Assembly (NCBI RefSeq): GCF_009857475.1
Contig: NZ_WWCJ01000003.1
Coordinates: forward strand, 141,833 to 205,832
DNA from: Pseudoduganella guangdongensis
GTDB lineage: Bacteria; Pseudomonadota; Gammaproteobacteria; Burkholderiales; Burkholderiaceae_D
Reading direction: 5' to 3'
Length of the DNA stretch: 64,000 bases
Shown here piece by piece: positions 7,226-16,584 of this stretch. The notes under the pieces are model-generated. The model saw only the letters and a list, made by a program, of their open reading frames with translations, did no database searches and had not been told where the DNA came from. A program made the position numbers and the translations under genes. How positions within the stretch are numbered: the first letter of the stretch is position 1; each line of letters starts with the position of its first letter.

Positions 7226-10200
7226 ATGCCTTCCCAACAAGATTACGAAACAAGCCCTAACGAACCTACCGAGCCAGCACCACCGCCACCATCGGAACCG
7301 AAGAAAGGTTCGCGTTCGCGCAATGCCCTCATTGTGCTGATCCTGGTGCTGCTGACGGTGGCCGGATTCTGGGGCTACCACGAAACCCGCACCTCCACGC
7401 TGCAGGCGCGCCTGTTCACGGACCTGGTCAGTCAGCTGACCTATAAAGTGGAACCGGGACCCAGCAAATCGATCCGCTACCCGCACGACAGCCCGTACGA
7501 CGAACGCCTGGGCTACGCCAACCTGCCGGACTACCTGGACAAGCTGAAAGCGCGCGATTACGAGATCGTTTCGCAGGCGCGCTTTTCGCCCAAGATGGTG
7601 GAGCTGACCGATATGGGCATATTCGCGACCTACCGCGAGAAGACCCGCACCGGCCTGTCCATTCTGGATTGCCGCGCGCAGCCGCTGTTCACCGCCAGCT
7701 ACCCGGAGCGCATCTACGCCGGCTTCGAGCAGACGCCGATGGCGCTGGTGCAAAGCCTGCTGTTCATCGAGAACCGCGAGCTGCTCGACAATAAATACCC
7801 GAAACGCAATCCGGCGGTGGAGTGGGACCGCCTGTCCAAAGCCATCCTGGAGAAGTCGATGGGCGCGGTCGGGCTGGGCAGCCACCGCGCGGCCGGCGGT
7901 TCCACCCTGGCGACGCAGATCGAGAAGTACCGCCACTCGCCGGAGGGCCGCACCGGCTCCATGAAAGACAAGCTGCAGCAGATGGTCTCGGCCACGCTGC
8001 GCGCCTACCAGCAGGGCGAGGACACCACCAAGGTGCGGCGCCAGATCGTGGTCGACTACCTGAATACCGTGCCGCTGTCGGCCAAGCCGGGCTACGGCGA
8101 GGTGAATGGCATTGGCGACGGCATGTGGGTCTGGTACGGCCGCGATTTCGATGAAGTGGCGCACCTGCTGGGCGGCAAGATGGACCAGCCGGGCAGCGCC
8201 CTGGCCTTCAAGGAAGCGCTCTCGCTGCTGATCGCGCAGCGCCGCCCCAGCTATTACCTGGGCGAAGGCGACGAAGACCTGGAAGTGCTGGCCAACAGCC
8301 ACCTGCGCCTGCTGGCCGGCGCCGGCATCATCACACCGCAGTTGCGCGACGCCGCGCTGCAGGTCAAGCTGCACCCGGCCAAAGGCAACGGGCTGCAGGC
8401 CGCACCGCCCATGTCCTACGTGACCAAGAAGGCGTCCAACGCCGTGCGCGTGCACCTGGCCAACCTGCTGGGCGATAACCGCATGTACAACCTGGACCGG
8501 CTGGACCTGGCCGTGAGCAGCACGCTGGACGCGGAAACCCAGCGCGCCGTGACGGCCATGCTGCGCCAGCTGCGCGACCAGGAAACCGCCGTCAAGTCCG
8601 GCCTGACCGGCAAAGGCCTGCTGGGCAATGGCGACCCGGCCAATGTGGTGTACAGCTTCACCTTGCTGGAGCGCGGCGAGCATGCCAACTACCTGCGCGT
8701 GCAGACCGACAACTACGACCAGCCGCTGGACATCAACGAGGGCGCCAAGCTGGACCTGGGCTCCACCGCCAAGCTGCGCACCCTGGTCACCTACATGGAC
8801 ATCATCGACCAGCTGCACAAGAAGTACGGCCGGATGGATGCGGCGGAGCTGAAGAAGATCACGGTCGACCCGCGCGACCGCCTGACGGCCTGGGGCCTGG
8901 AATACCTGGCCATGACGCCGATGGACAAGCGCGACCTGCCGGCCATGCTGCAGGCGGCGCTGGAACGCAAGTATTCGGCCAATCCGGGCGAGGGCTTCTT
9001 CACCGGCGGCGGCCTGCATTACTTCGGTAACTTCAGCAAGGACGACGATTCCAAGATCATGTCGGTGCGCGAGGCGTTGCGCCGCTCCACCAACCTGGTA
9101 TTCGTGCGCCTGATGCGCGACGTGGTCAAGTACTACTCCTTCCAGATGCCGGGTTCCTCGCAGACCTTGCTGGCCGACGTGGACGATCCGCGCCGCGCCG
9201 CCTACCTGGCGCGCTTTGCCGACAAGGAAGGCAAGGAGTTCCTGGTGCGCTTCTATGGCAAGTACAAGGGCAAGAAGACGTCCGAACTGAACGATGTGCT
9301 GCTGGATTCGATCCGCCCGACGCCGATCCGCCTGGCGACCATCCACCGCACGCTGTACCCGAACGCCACGCTGGCCGAGTTCAGCAAGTTCGTCAACGAC
9401 AACCTGAAGGTGCAGAACGACGTGCCGGACGATCGCCTGGCCAAGCTGTACGAGCAGTACGCGTTCGACAAGTGGAACCTGGCCGACCGCGGCTACCTGG
9501 CCACCGTGCATCCGCTGGAACTGTGGCTGGTGGCTTACCTGCACCAGAACCAGGGCGCCACGCTGTCCGACGCGGTCGCGGCCAGCGAGAAGGAGCGCCA
9601 GGAGGTTTACCAATGGCTGTTCAAGACCCATCGCAAGCATGCGCAGGACAAGCGTATTGCCGGCCTGCTGGAGATGGAGGCCTTCATGGGCGTGCACCGC
9701 CAGTGGAAGAAGATGGGCTACCCCTTCGATTCGCTGGTGCCGTCCTACGCCACCACGCTGGGCGCCTCGGCTGACCGTCCGGCGGCGCTGGCGGAGATGA
9801 TGGGCATTATCGTCAACGGCGGCGTGCGCAAGACCACGCAGCGCATCGAGTCGCTGCACTTTGGGGCGGGCACGCCGTATGAGACCACGCTGGCGCGCAA
9901 TAAGTCGTCGTCCAATGAGCAGGTGCTGTCGCCGGAAGTGGCGCGCGCGCTGGGCGATGCGATCCGCGAAGTGGTGTCGGATGGTACGGCGCGGCGCGTC
10001 AAGTCAGCCTTTGTCGGTGCGGACGGGCAGGTGATTCCGGTCGGCGGCAAGACCGGCACCGGCGACCAGCGCTTTGACGTGTATGCGGCGGGCGGGCGTT
10101 TGATCGAGTCGCGCTATGTGAACCGGTCGGCCACGTTTGTGTTCAATATCGGCGAGCGCTTCTTCGGCTCGATGACGGCCTATGTGCATGGGCCGGAGTC

Positions 10201-10345
10201 GAAGAATTATGACTTTACCTCCGCGCTGCCGGTGCAGCTGCTGACGGTGCTGGCGCCTTCGCTGATGCCGTTGATCGAGCCCGGGCAGCAGAATGCAGCG
10301 CCGGTGGCGGCGGCGGCGCCATTGCGCGCTTGCGGCGCGCGCTGA
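7226..10345 (+). CDS. large transglycosylase/transpeptidase (class A PBP-like)
   Basis: A bifunctional peptidoglycan synthase-like protein of 1039 aa from the ATG at 7226 (the frame is open to a TTG at 7088). After an acidic Pro-rich cytoplasmic tail there is one membrane anchor (NALIVLILVLLTVAGFWGY). A glycosyltransferase-51 region contains FIENREL and GGSTLATQIEKY. The transpeptidase domain contains STAK (SxxK), STN (SxN) and GGKTGTGD (KTG). The GT51 motifs differ from the usual EDxxFxxH and GGSTxTQQ, and the protein is longer than ordinary PBP1 proteins. It stands alone in its own unit. The choice of start is uncertain, since no clear ribosome site is visible. Confidence 0.85.
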   Translation: MPSQQDYETSPNEPTEPAPPPPSEPKKGSRSRNALIVLILVLLTVAGFWGYHETRTSTLQARLFTDLVSQLTYKVEPGPSKSIRYPHDSPYDERLGYANLPDYLDKLKARDYEIVSQARFSPKMVELTDMGIFATYREKTRTGLSILDCRAQPLFTASYPERIYAGFEQTPMALVQSLLFIENRELLDNKYPKRNPAVEWDRLSKAILEKSMGAVGLGSHRAAGGSTLATQIEKYRHSPEGRTGSMKDKLQQMVSATLRAYQQGEDTTKVRRQIVVDYLNTVPLSAKPGYGEVNGIGDGMWVWYGRDFDEVAHLLGGKMDQPGSALAFKEALSLLIAQRRPSYYLGEGDEDLEVLANSHLRLLAGAGIITPQLRDAALQVKLHPAKGNGLQAAPPMSYVTKKASNAVRVHLANLLGDNRMYNLDRLDLAVSSTLDAETQRAVTAMLRQLRDQETAVKSGLTGKGLLGNGDPANVVYSFTLLERGEHANYLRVQTDNYDQPLDINEGAKLDLGSTAKLRTLVTYMDIIDQLHKKYGRMDAAELKKITVDPRDRLTAWGLEYLAMTPMDKRDLPAMLQAALERKYSANPGEGFFTGGGLHYFGNFSKDDDSKIMSVREALRRSTNLVFVRLMRDVVKYYSFQMPGSSQTLLADVDDPRRAAYLARFADKEGKEFLVRFYGKYKGKKTSELNDVLLDSIRPTPIRLATIHRTLYPNATLAEFSKFVNDNLKVQNDVPDDRLAKLYEQYAFDKWNLADRGYLATVHPLELWLVAYLHQNQGATLSDAVAASEKERQEVYQWLFKTHRKHAQDKRIAGLLEMEAFMGVHRQWKKMGYPFDSLVPSYATTLGASADRPAALAEMMGIIVNGGVRKTTQRIESLHFGAGTPYETTLARNKSSSNEQVLSPEVARALGDAIREVVSDGTARRVKSAFVGADGQVIPVGGKTGTGDQRFDVYAAGGRLIESRYVNRSATFVFNIGERFFGSMTAYVHGPESKNYDFTSALPVQLLTVLAPSLMPLIEPGQQNAAPVAAAAPLRACGAR

Positions 10346-10443
10346 ACCCGGTAAACCTGGGCCAGACCCAAGGGTCTGGCCCGGCCAATGGCGGCCGCAC
10401 TGATCGGGTCTGACCCTTGGGTCAGACCCGGGTTTGCCGGGTT
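10345..10443. repeat. nested palindromic element, copy 1
   Basis: Outer arms AACCCGGTAAACC (10345-10357) and GGTTTGCCGGGTT (10431-10443) match at 12 of 13 positions. They enclose two perfect palindromes with 11-bp arms: GGGCCAGACCC/GGGTCTGGCCC at 10359-10382 and GGGTCTGACCC/GGGTCAGACCC at 10406-10429. The element begins in the TGA stop of the preceding gene and ends just before the next start. It is related to the elements at 14340 and 32929. Confidence 0.8.
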
Positions 10444-10454
10444 AAAATGCCCCC

Positions 10455-11750
10455 ATGAAGCTCCTCAAGTTCACCCAATTCAGCCTGCGCGACCTATTGG
10501 TCTCGGTCGCCCCCACCGTCCTCCTGATCGCCGCAGCCTGCGCACTGGCCTTCTGGATCATCGACCCCACGCCGCCGCGCGTGGTGAACCTCTCCACCGG
10601 CCAGGAAAACAGCGCCTACGAAAACATCGGCAAGCGCTACCAGCAAGCGATGGCCAAGCACGGCATCAAGGTCGTGCTCCAGCCCAGCCAGGGCTCGCAA
10701 GAAAACCTGCAGCGCCTGAACAAAGGCGACACCGACATCGCCTTCGTGCAAAGCGGCTCCACCAACGAAGCCGAAGCCGAGCGGCGCGGCCTGGTCTCCC
10801 TTGGCAGCCTGTTCACCGAACCGCTCTGGCTCTTCATGCGCGAGAAGAAAGCCGTCACCAACCTGACCAAGCTGAAAGGCCTGAAAATCAACCTCGGCCC
10901 GGAAGGCAGCGGTGCACCGCGCCTGTTCCGCCAGGTGCTGCAGGCGAACGGCGTCATGCCCGATGAATTCACCTCCAGCGCCCTGGAAAACACCCCCGCC
11001 ACGGTGGAACTGCTGGAAGGCCGCATCGACGCCCTGGTCTTCGCCGCCGCCCCCGATGACCCGCTGATCCAGATGCTGCTGATGACGCCCGGGATCAAAC
11101 TGTTCGACTTCACCCAGGCCGAAGCCTACGCGCGCCGCCTGCCGTTCCTGAGCCACGTGACCCTGCCGCGCGGCATCGTCGACCTGGGGCGCGACCTGCC
11201 GGCGCGCGACTACCAGCTGATCGCACCGACCGCCACCCTGGTGGCGCGCGAAGACCTGCACCCGTCCCTGGTGGATTTGTTCGTGCAGGCCGCCAGCGGC
11301 ATCCACAGTGGCGCCGGCTGGTTCCAGCAGCAGGGCCAGTTCCCGTCGCCGCGCTACACCGAAATCCCGGTCGCGCACGAAGCGGCCAAGTTTTACAAGG
11401 ACGGCCCGCCATTCCTGCAGCGCTATATGAGCTTCTGGCTGGCCAACCTGTTCGACCGTTTGTGGGTCGTGCTGCTGGCCGTGGGCGCCCTGGTGCTGCC
11501 GCTGTCGCGCGTGGTGCCGCCGCTGTACGTCTGGCGCATCCGCTCGCGCGTCTACCGCTGGTACGGCCAACTGCGCTTGGTGGAGCAGGGGGTGGACGAA
11601 GGCAAGCCGGCTGACGAACTGCTGCGCCGCCTGGACCAGATCGAAGAGCGCGTCAACCGCATGACCGTCCCGCTCTCGTTTGCCGACGAGTTCTACGGCC
11701 TGCGCAACCACATCGAATTCGTGCGTCAGCGCCTACGTACAAACACGTAA
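10455..11750 (+). CDS. TAXI-family TRAP transporter solute-binding protein with C-terminal membrane anchor
   Basis: The 431-aa protein has an N-terminal membrane segment (VLLIAAACALAFWII), then a periplasmic binding domain (NLSTGQENSAYENIGKRYQQ, VQSGSTNEAEAERRGL) of the TAXI type. A second membrane segment lies at about residues 335-355, with a short charged cytoplasmic tail that may form a coiled coil. No TRAP permease gene is adjacent. This is common for the membrane-tethered TAXI proteins of Burkholderiales and leaves open whether it serves transport or sensing. The ligand is unknown. Confidence 0.83.
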   Translation: MKLLKFTQFSLRDLLVSVAPTVLLIAAACALAFWIIDPTPPRVVNLSTGQENSAYENIGKRYQQAMAKHGIKVVLQPSQGSQENLQRLNKGDTDIAFVQSGSTNEAEAERRGLVSLGSLFTEPLWLFMREKKAVTNLTKLKGLKINLGPEGSGAPRLFRQVLQANGVMPDEFTSSALENTPATVELLEGRIDALVFAAAPDDPLIQMLLMTPGIKLFDFTQAEAYARRLPFLSHVTLPRGIVDLGRDLPARDYQLIAPTATLVAREDLHPSLVDLFVQAASGIHSGAGWFQQQGQFPSPRYTEIPVAHEAAKFYKDGPPFLQRYMSFWLANLFDRLWVVLLAVGALVLPLSRVVPPLYVWRIRSRVYRWYGQLRLVEQGVDEGKPADELLRRLDQIEERVNRMTVPLSFADEFYGLRNHIEFVRQRLRTNT

Positions 11751-11849
11751 AAGTGTTGCGTTCGCGAGAACTTTGGTTGACAGTGATGCAGCCTTACCGG
11801 AAAGATAAGCCAAGGGAGTGAAATCGGCTTTACTTTTCGGAGAACGCAT

Positions 11850-14342
11850 ATGCATCGAACCGTACCAAGGAAGCAGCTTCTCGCAGTAACCATTGCCTCG
11901 TTGTTCGCCGCCGGCGGCAGCAGCGCCGTCTGGGCGCAGGAGGCGCCCGCCGCGGAGAATTCCGCCACCGTCGTGGTCACCGGCACGCGCGTCTCCAACC
12001 GCACGGTGCTCGACACCACCGCACCGGTGGATGTGATCAGCGCCGACGCCATCAAAAACAGCGGCGTGCCCGAAATCACACAAGCCCTGTCGGTGGCGCT
12101 GCCCTCGCTGAATTTCCCACGTCCTGGCCTGTCCGACGGCACCGACACCATCCGTCCCGCCACCTTGCGCGGCCTGGCGCCCGACCAGACCCTGGTGCTG
12201 GTCAACTCCAAACGCCGCCACACCTCGTCGCTGGTCAACCTGAACGGCACTATCGGCCGTGGCTCGGCGGCGGTGGATATGAATACCATCCCTTCCGGCA
12301 TCGTGAAGACCATCGAGGTGCTGCGCGACGGCGCATCCGCGCAATACGGCTCCGACGCGATTGCCGGCGTGATCAACGTGCGCCTGCGCAATGACCGCAG
12401 CGGCGGCGAAGCCATGGTGAGCTATGGCCGGCGCGACACCGAATACGAGTTCAATCCCGGCGCGCCGCAAGCCGGCGCCACCTGGGGCACGCGCGATTCG
12501 CGTGAGCGCAAGGACGGCAACACCGCCACCTTCAGCCTGTGGAAGGGCATGGAGCTGGGCGAGAACGGTTTCCTGACGCTGGCGCTGGAGCGCAAACGGC
12601 AGGACCACACCGAGCGCTCCGGCTGGGACGTGCGCCAGCAATACCCGCTGGTGAATGGCGCGCTCGACCCGCGCGAGGCGACCATCGATCGCTTCAACGC
12701 CTGGTACGGCGAGCCGGAGCTGAAGCAGAACACCTTCTTTGCCAACGCCGGTTATGACCTGGCCGGCGGCGTCAAGCTGTACGGCTGGACCAGCTACCAG
12801 GGCCGCGACGCGCGTTCGGGCGGCTTCTTCCGCCGTGCCCTGCAGGACAACAACACGATCCAGATTTACCCGAATGGCTTCCTGCCAATCATCGCGCCGG
12901 AAGTGTCCGACTTCAGCGCCGCCTTCGGCGCCACCTGGACCGCCGGCCCGTGGGAGCTGGATGCCTCGGCCACGTATGGCCGCAATGAGATGGACTTCAC
13001 CATCCAGAACACGCTGAACCGCTCGCTCGGCCCCGCGTCCAAGACCGAGTTTGATGCCGGCGGCTTCAAGTATGACCAGCTGACGTTCAACCTCTCCGGC
13101 GTGCGCCAGTTCGAGGTAGGCCTTTCCTCGCCGCTGAACCTGGCGTTGGGCGCGGAAGCGCGGCGCGAAGGCTATGCCCTGCATGCGGGCGAGCCGGATT
13201 CCTGGCGCAATGGTGGCGTGCTGCTGCCAAGCGGCTTGCCGACAGCGTCCGGTTCGCAGGTCTTCCCGGGCTTCCGCCCCAGCGATGAATCGGACGCCAG
13301 CCGCAGGGCATATTCCGTGTACGCCGATGTGGAAGCGAATGTGCTGCCGGACCTGCTGGCATCGTTCGCCGTGCGCGGCGAGCATTACTCGGACTTCGGC
13401 AACAACTGGTCGGGCAAGCTGGCCGCGCGCTACAACTTCACGCCGGCCTTTGCACTGCGCGGCTCGGTGCAGAACGGTTTCCGCGCGCCGTCGCCGCAGC
13501 AGCAGTTCTTCACCTCCACCGCGACCAATTTTGTCAGCGGCATACCGTATGACATCACCACCTTCAAGCCGAGCGACCCGGCGGCGGTGGCACTCGGCGC
13601 CAAGCCGCTCGACGCGGAGAAGTCCACCAACTTCTCGCTGGGTGCGGTCGCCAAGTTGGGCAAGGCCAGCCTGACGGTGGACGGCTTCCAGATCAAGATC
13701 CGCGACCGCATTGTGCTGTCCGAAAACCTGTTGCAGGAGAATGTGCGCAACTTCCTGACGTCGCGCGGATTTATCGGCATTGGCGGCGGGCGCTTCTTCA
13801 TCAACGGGGTGGATACCACCACGCGTGGTGTGGACATCGTGGCGAACTATCCGTGGAGCGCGGGCGACGTCGGGCGGTTCGACTTTACGCTGGCGGGCAA
13901 TTACACCAAGACCGAGGTGACCAAGGTGCCGGTGACGGCGCAACTGGCGGCATTGAATCCGGCGCCGCCGCTGTTTGACCGCGTGAATGTGCTGACCTTT
14001 GAGCATGGCACGCCGCAGACCAAAGTGACGGCGAGTGTGAACCATGCGTTGGGAGCGTGGAGCGGGACCTTGCGCGCGACGCGCTACGGCAAGGTGCTGC
14101 AGCCGGATGCGAACCCTGCGCGCGATCATTGGATGACGCCGAAGACGCTGGTGGATATCGAGGGGCGCTATAAGATCACCGAGCGTTTGACGGCGGCGGT
14201 GGGGGCGGAGAACTTGTTTGACCAGTATCCGGATGCGTATCCGGCGTTGTTGAACGGGACCGGCAATGCGCCGTTTTCCAATTACTCGCCGTTCGGACGT
14301 AGCGGGAGGTTTGTTTATGCGCGGTTGAATTACGCGCTCTAA
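11850..14342 (+). CDS. TonB-dependent outer-membrane receptor
   Basis: An 830-aa receptor with a signal peptide ending near VWAQ. The plug domain covers about residues 40-165 (ATVVVTGTRVSN, LRGLAPDQTLVLVNSKRRH, IEVLRDGASAQYGSDAIAGV), followed by a 22-strand-type barrel ending in a C-terminal aromatic pattern (FVYARLNYAL). It would import a ligand across the outer membrane using TonB-ExbBD energy. The ribosome site GGAGA is well placed. A TTGACA lies at 11777, but the -10 is weak. The ligand cannot be read from the sequence; siderophore, cobalamin and glycan are all possible. Confidence 0.93.
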   Translation: MHRTVPRKQLLAVTIASLFAAGGSSAVWAQEAPAAENSATVVVTGTRVSNRTVLDTTAPVDVISADAIKNSGVPEITQALSVALPSLNFPRPGLSDGTDTIRPATLRGLAPDQTLVLVNSKRRHTSSLVNLNGTIGRGSAAVDMNTIPSGIVKTIEVLRDGASAQYGSDAIAGVINVRLRNDRSGGEAMVSYGRRDTEYEFNPGAPQAGATWGTRDSRERKDGNTATFSLWKGMELGENGFLTLALERKRQDHTERSGWDVRQQYPLVNGALDPREATIDRFNAWYGEPELKQNTFFANAGYDLAGGVKLYGWTSYQGRDARSGGFFRRALQDNNTIQIYPNGFLPIIAPEVSDFSAAFGATWTAGPWELDASATYGRNEMDFTIQNTLNRSLGPASKTEFDAGGFKYDQLTFNLSGVRQFEVGLSSPLNLALGAEARREGYALHAGEPDSWRNGGVLLPSGLPTASGSQVFPGFRPSDESDASRRAYSVYADVEANVLPDLLASFAVRGEHYSDFGNNWSGKLAARYNFTPAFALRGSVQNGFRAPSPQQQFFTSTATNFVSGIPYDITTFKPSDPAAVALGAKPLDAEKSTNFSLGAVAKLGKASLTVDGFQIKIRDRIVLSENLLQENVRNFLTSRGFIGIGGGRFFINGVDTTTRGVDIVANYPWSAGDVGRFDFTLAGNYTKTEVTKVPVTAQLAALNPAPPLFDRVNVLTFEHGTPQTKVTASVNHALGAWSGTLRATRYGKVLQPDANPARDHWMTPKTLVDIEGRYKITERLTAAVGAENLFDQYPDAYPALLNGTGNAPFSNYSPFGRSGRFVYARLNYAL

Positions 14343-14394
14343 ACCGGTGAACCGGTGTCTGACCCGCAGGGTCGGACACCGGGTTGGCGGTTTA
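14340..14394. repeat. stop-to-stop palindromic element, copy 2
   Basis: GGTGTCTGACCC (14354-14365) and GGGTCGGACACC (14369-14380) pair at 11 of 12 positions around GCA. Flanking TAAACC and GGTTTA arms contain the TAA stop codons of the receptor (+) and the rhodanese gene (-). It is probably a bidirectional terminator of the same family as 10345 and 32929. Confidence 0.7.
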
Positions 14395-14853
14395 AGCGCC
14401 AGTCCAGGGCAGGCCTGCCTTGCACCACCCGCTCACGGTCTTGCGATGGCCGTTGGCGTCCTTATCCCCCTCAAACCCTTCCAGGATGTCATAGCACTGG
14501 CTATACCCCGCCTCGGTCGCCGCCTTGGCCGCGTGGCGCGAGCGCACGCCCGAGCGGCACAGGAACACGATCACCGTTTCCTTGCCCGGCACCGCCGCCG
14601 CCAGCTGCCCCAGGAAATCCGGATTCGGCGTGCCGCCTGGATACACACTCCACTGCACCGCCACATGCTGCTCGGCCGGCAGCGCCACCCGCCCCACCCA
14701 GTCCCGCTCCGCATTGGTCCGCACATCCACCAGCCGCACATGCGGATCGCACTTCAGGAGCTCATATGCCTCATGCGGGGTCACTGCACCGGCATAGGGC
14801 AGGGAAGTGTCGCGTTTGCGTGCATGGTCGAGGATTTCGGAACTGGAACTCAT
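14392..14853 (-). CDS. rhodanese-like domain protein
   Basis: A single rhodanese domain of 153 aa. The start at 14853 is set by the ribosome site AAAGGA in front of MSSSSEILDHARKR; a longer frame exists but runs through the glnA control region. It shows VRLVDVRTNAERDWVG and the catalytic loop FLCRSGVRSRHAA, where the Cys accepts sulfane sulfur. Likely a cytosolic sulfurtransferase or sulfide/cyanide-handling protein. It is divergent from glnA, so the shared intergenic region could influence both. Confidence 0.9.
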   Translation of the reverse strand: MSSSSEILDHARKRDTSLPYAGAVTPHEAYELLKCDPHVRLVDVRTNAERDWVGRVALPAEQHVAVQWSVYPGGTPNPDFLGQLAAAVPGKETVIVFLCRSGVRSRHAAKAATEAGYSQCYDILEGFEGDKDANGHRKTVSGWCKAGLPWTGA

Positions 14854-14873
14854 GGTTTTTCCTTTATGATGAC

Positions 14874-14957
14874 TGCACCACAACGATGCATAAGCATTAA
14901 TTGGTGCGAAAACGCACCACAGTGGTGCGATAATCGGTAAACGCACCCGCATGGTGC
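14874..14957 (+). promoter_or_regulatory. NtrC-type binding boxes upstream of glnA
   Basis: Two clear dyads of the NtrC form GCACC-N5-GGTGC lie at 14914-14928 and 14943-14957, 29 bp apart centre to centre. A weaker third dyad (TGCACC...GATGCA) is at 14874-14890. They sit about 60-130 bp upstream of the expected glnA start, the usual enhancer position, and ntrC itself is 3 kb downstream. Confidence 0.8.
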
Positions 14958-14988
14958 GATTTCCAGACGTGCTTCGTAGGGATTTTGC

Positions 14989-15004
14989 TGGCATGATTTC
15001 TGCT
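14989..15004 (+). promoter_or_regulatory. sigma-54 promoter of glnA
   Basis: TGGCATGATTTCTGCT has the -24 GG and -12 GC at the exact sigma-54 spacing (consensus TGGCACG-N4-TTGCW). With the NtrC boxes just upstream this predicts nitrogen-controlled glnA transcription starting near 15015. Confidence 0.8.
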
Positions 15005-15070
15005 TAATGTACCATCAGCGTTTGCCGCGCCCAAGAGGCAGCGGCAGTTTTTTCACTTAGGAGATATGCA

Positions 15071-16486
15071 ATGGCAATGACCGCCGCAGACGTTCTGAAG
15101 ATGGTAGCAGATCATGAAGTCAAATTCGTGGACTTCCGTTTCGCCGATACCCGTGGTAAGGAACAGCACGTAACCGTGCCAGTTTCCCACTTCGACATGG
15201 ACAAATTCGAGTCGGGCCACGCCTTCGACGGTTCCTCGATTGCCGGTTGGAAAGGCATTGAAGCTTCGGACATGATCCTGCTGCCAGACCCAGCGACTGC
15301 CAACATCGACCCATTCTTCGAAGAAACCACCCTCTTCATGCAGTGCGACGTGATCGAACCGTCGGACGGCAAGGGCTACGACCGCGACCCACGCTCCATC
15401 GCCAAGCGCGCCGAAGCCTATCTGAAATCCTCCGGCCTGGGCGACACCGCCTACTTCGGCCCAGAGCCAGAATTCTTCATCTTCGACTCCGTGAAGTGGA
15501 AGATCGACATGTCCGGCGCGATGGTCAAGATCGACTCCGACGAAGCTTCCTGGTCGACCGACAAGGACATCGACGGCGGCAACTCCGGCCACCGTCCAAC
15601 CGTCAAGGGCGGCTACTTCCCAGTGCCTCCAGTCGACTCCTTCCAGGACATGCGTTCCGAAATGTGCCTGATCCTGGAATCGATGGGCATTCCGGTCGAA
15701 GTGCACCACCACGAAGTGGCTGGCGCTGGCCAGAACGAAATCGGCACCAAGTTCTCGACCCTGGTTGAGCGCGCCGACTGGACCCAGAACATGAAGTACG
15801 TGATCTGGAACGTGGCTCATTCCTACGGCAAGACCGCGACCTTCATGCCGAAGCCAGTGGTTGGCGACAACGGCTCCGGCATGCACGTGCACCAGTCGAT
15901 CTGGAAAGACGGCAAGAACCTGTTCGCAGGCGACGGCTATGCCGGCCTGTCCGACTTCGCGCTGTACTACATCGGCGGCATCATCAAGCACGCCAAAGCA
16001 CTGAACGCTATCACCAACCCAGGCACCAACTCGTACAAGCGCCTGGTGCCAGGCTACGAAGCGCCAGTGAAACTGGCTTACTCCGCGCGTAACCGTTCGG
16101 CTTCGATCCGTATTCCACACGTGGCCAATCCTAAAGGCCGCCGTATCGAAACCCGCTTCCCAGACCCGCTGGCCAACCCATACCTGTGCTTCGCCGCACT
16201 GATGATGGCCGGTCTGGACGGCGTGCAGAACAAGATCCACCCAGGCGAAGCAGCGTCCAAAGACCTGTACCACCTGCCGCCAGAAGAAGATGCACTGATC
16301 CCAACCGTCTGCGCATCCCTGGAAGAAGCCCTGGATCACCTGAACAAAGACCGTGAGTTCCTGACCCGCGGCGGCGTGTTCACCGATTCGATGATCGATG
16401 CCTACATCGAACTGAAGATGACCGAAGTCACCCGCATGCGCCAGACTACCCACCCGGTCGAGTTCGACATGTACTACTCCCTGTAA
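15071..16486 (+). CDS. glnA: type I glutamine synthetase
   Basis: A full-length 471-aa enzyme that makes glutamine from glutamate, ammonia and ATP; such enzymes form cytosolic dodecamers. Family motifs are visible: [47 protein letters not shown] and the adenylylation loop [13 protein letters not shown] [10 protein letters not shown], where Tyr is modified by GlnE (gene at 52640-55372 in this window). AGGAG precedes the ATG. Regulation by NtrC/sigma-54 is supported by the upstream sites. It heads the glnA-DUF4124-ntrB-ntrC cluster. Confidence 0.98.
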   Translation: MAMTAADVLKMVADHEVKFVDFRFADTRGKEQHVTVPVSHFDMDKFESGHAFDGSSIAGWKGIEASDMILLPDPATANIDPFFEETTLFMQCDVIEPSDGKGYDRDPRSIAKRAEAYLKSSGLGDTAYFGPEPEFFIFDSVKWKIDMSGAMVKIDSDEASWSTDKDIDGGNSGHRPTVKGGYFPVPPVDSFQDMRSEMCLILESMGIPVEVHHHEVAGAGQNEIGTKFSTLVERADWTQNMKYVIWNVAHSYGKTATFMPKPVVGDNGSGMHVHQSIWKDGKNLFAGDGYAGLSDFALYYIGGIIKHAKALNAITNPGTNSYKRLVPGYEAPVKLAYSARNRSASIRIPHVANPKGRRIETRFPDPLANPYLCFAALMMAGLDGVQNKIHPGEAASKDLYHLPPEEDALIPTVCASLEEALDHLNKDREFLTRGGVFTDSMIDAYIELKMTEVTRMRQTTHPVEFDMYYSL

Positions 16487-16495
16487 TCGGGGGCG

Positions 16496-16563
16496 ATTGC
16501 CGGCCTGGCCGGCAATCAGCAAGATGACGCGAGGTTGGCTGTTGCTTTCCTCGCGTTTTTTTT
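16496..16563 (+). terminator. terminator after glnA
   Basis: A perfect ATTGCCGGCC/GGCCGGCAAT hairpin (16496-16516) is followed by a second stem, ACGCGAGG (16527-16534) with CCTCGCGT (16549-16556), running into eight Ts. The second hairpin is the classical terminator and separates glnA from the ntrB-ntrC transcript. Confidence 0.88.
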
Positions 16564-16584
16564 CGGATGTTGTATAGTCGCGGC

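Noticed and set aside
7109..9859. 916-codon minus-strand open frame
   Set aside because: Shadow of the transglycosylase/transpeptidase gene, with the same shadow-type composition and no motif.
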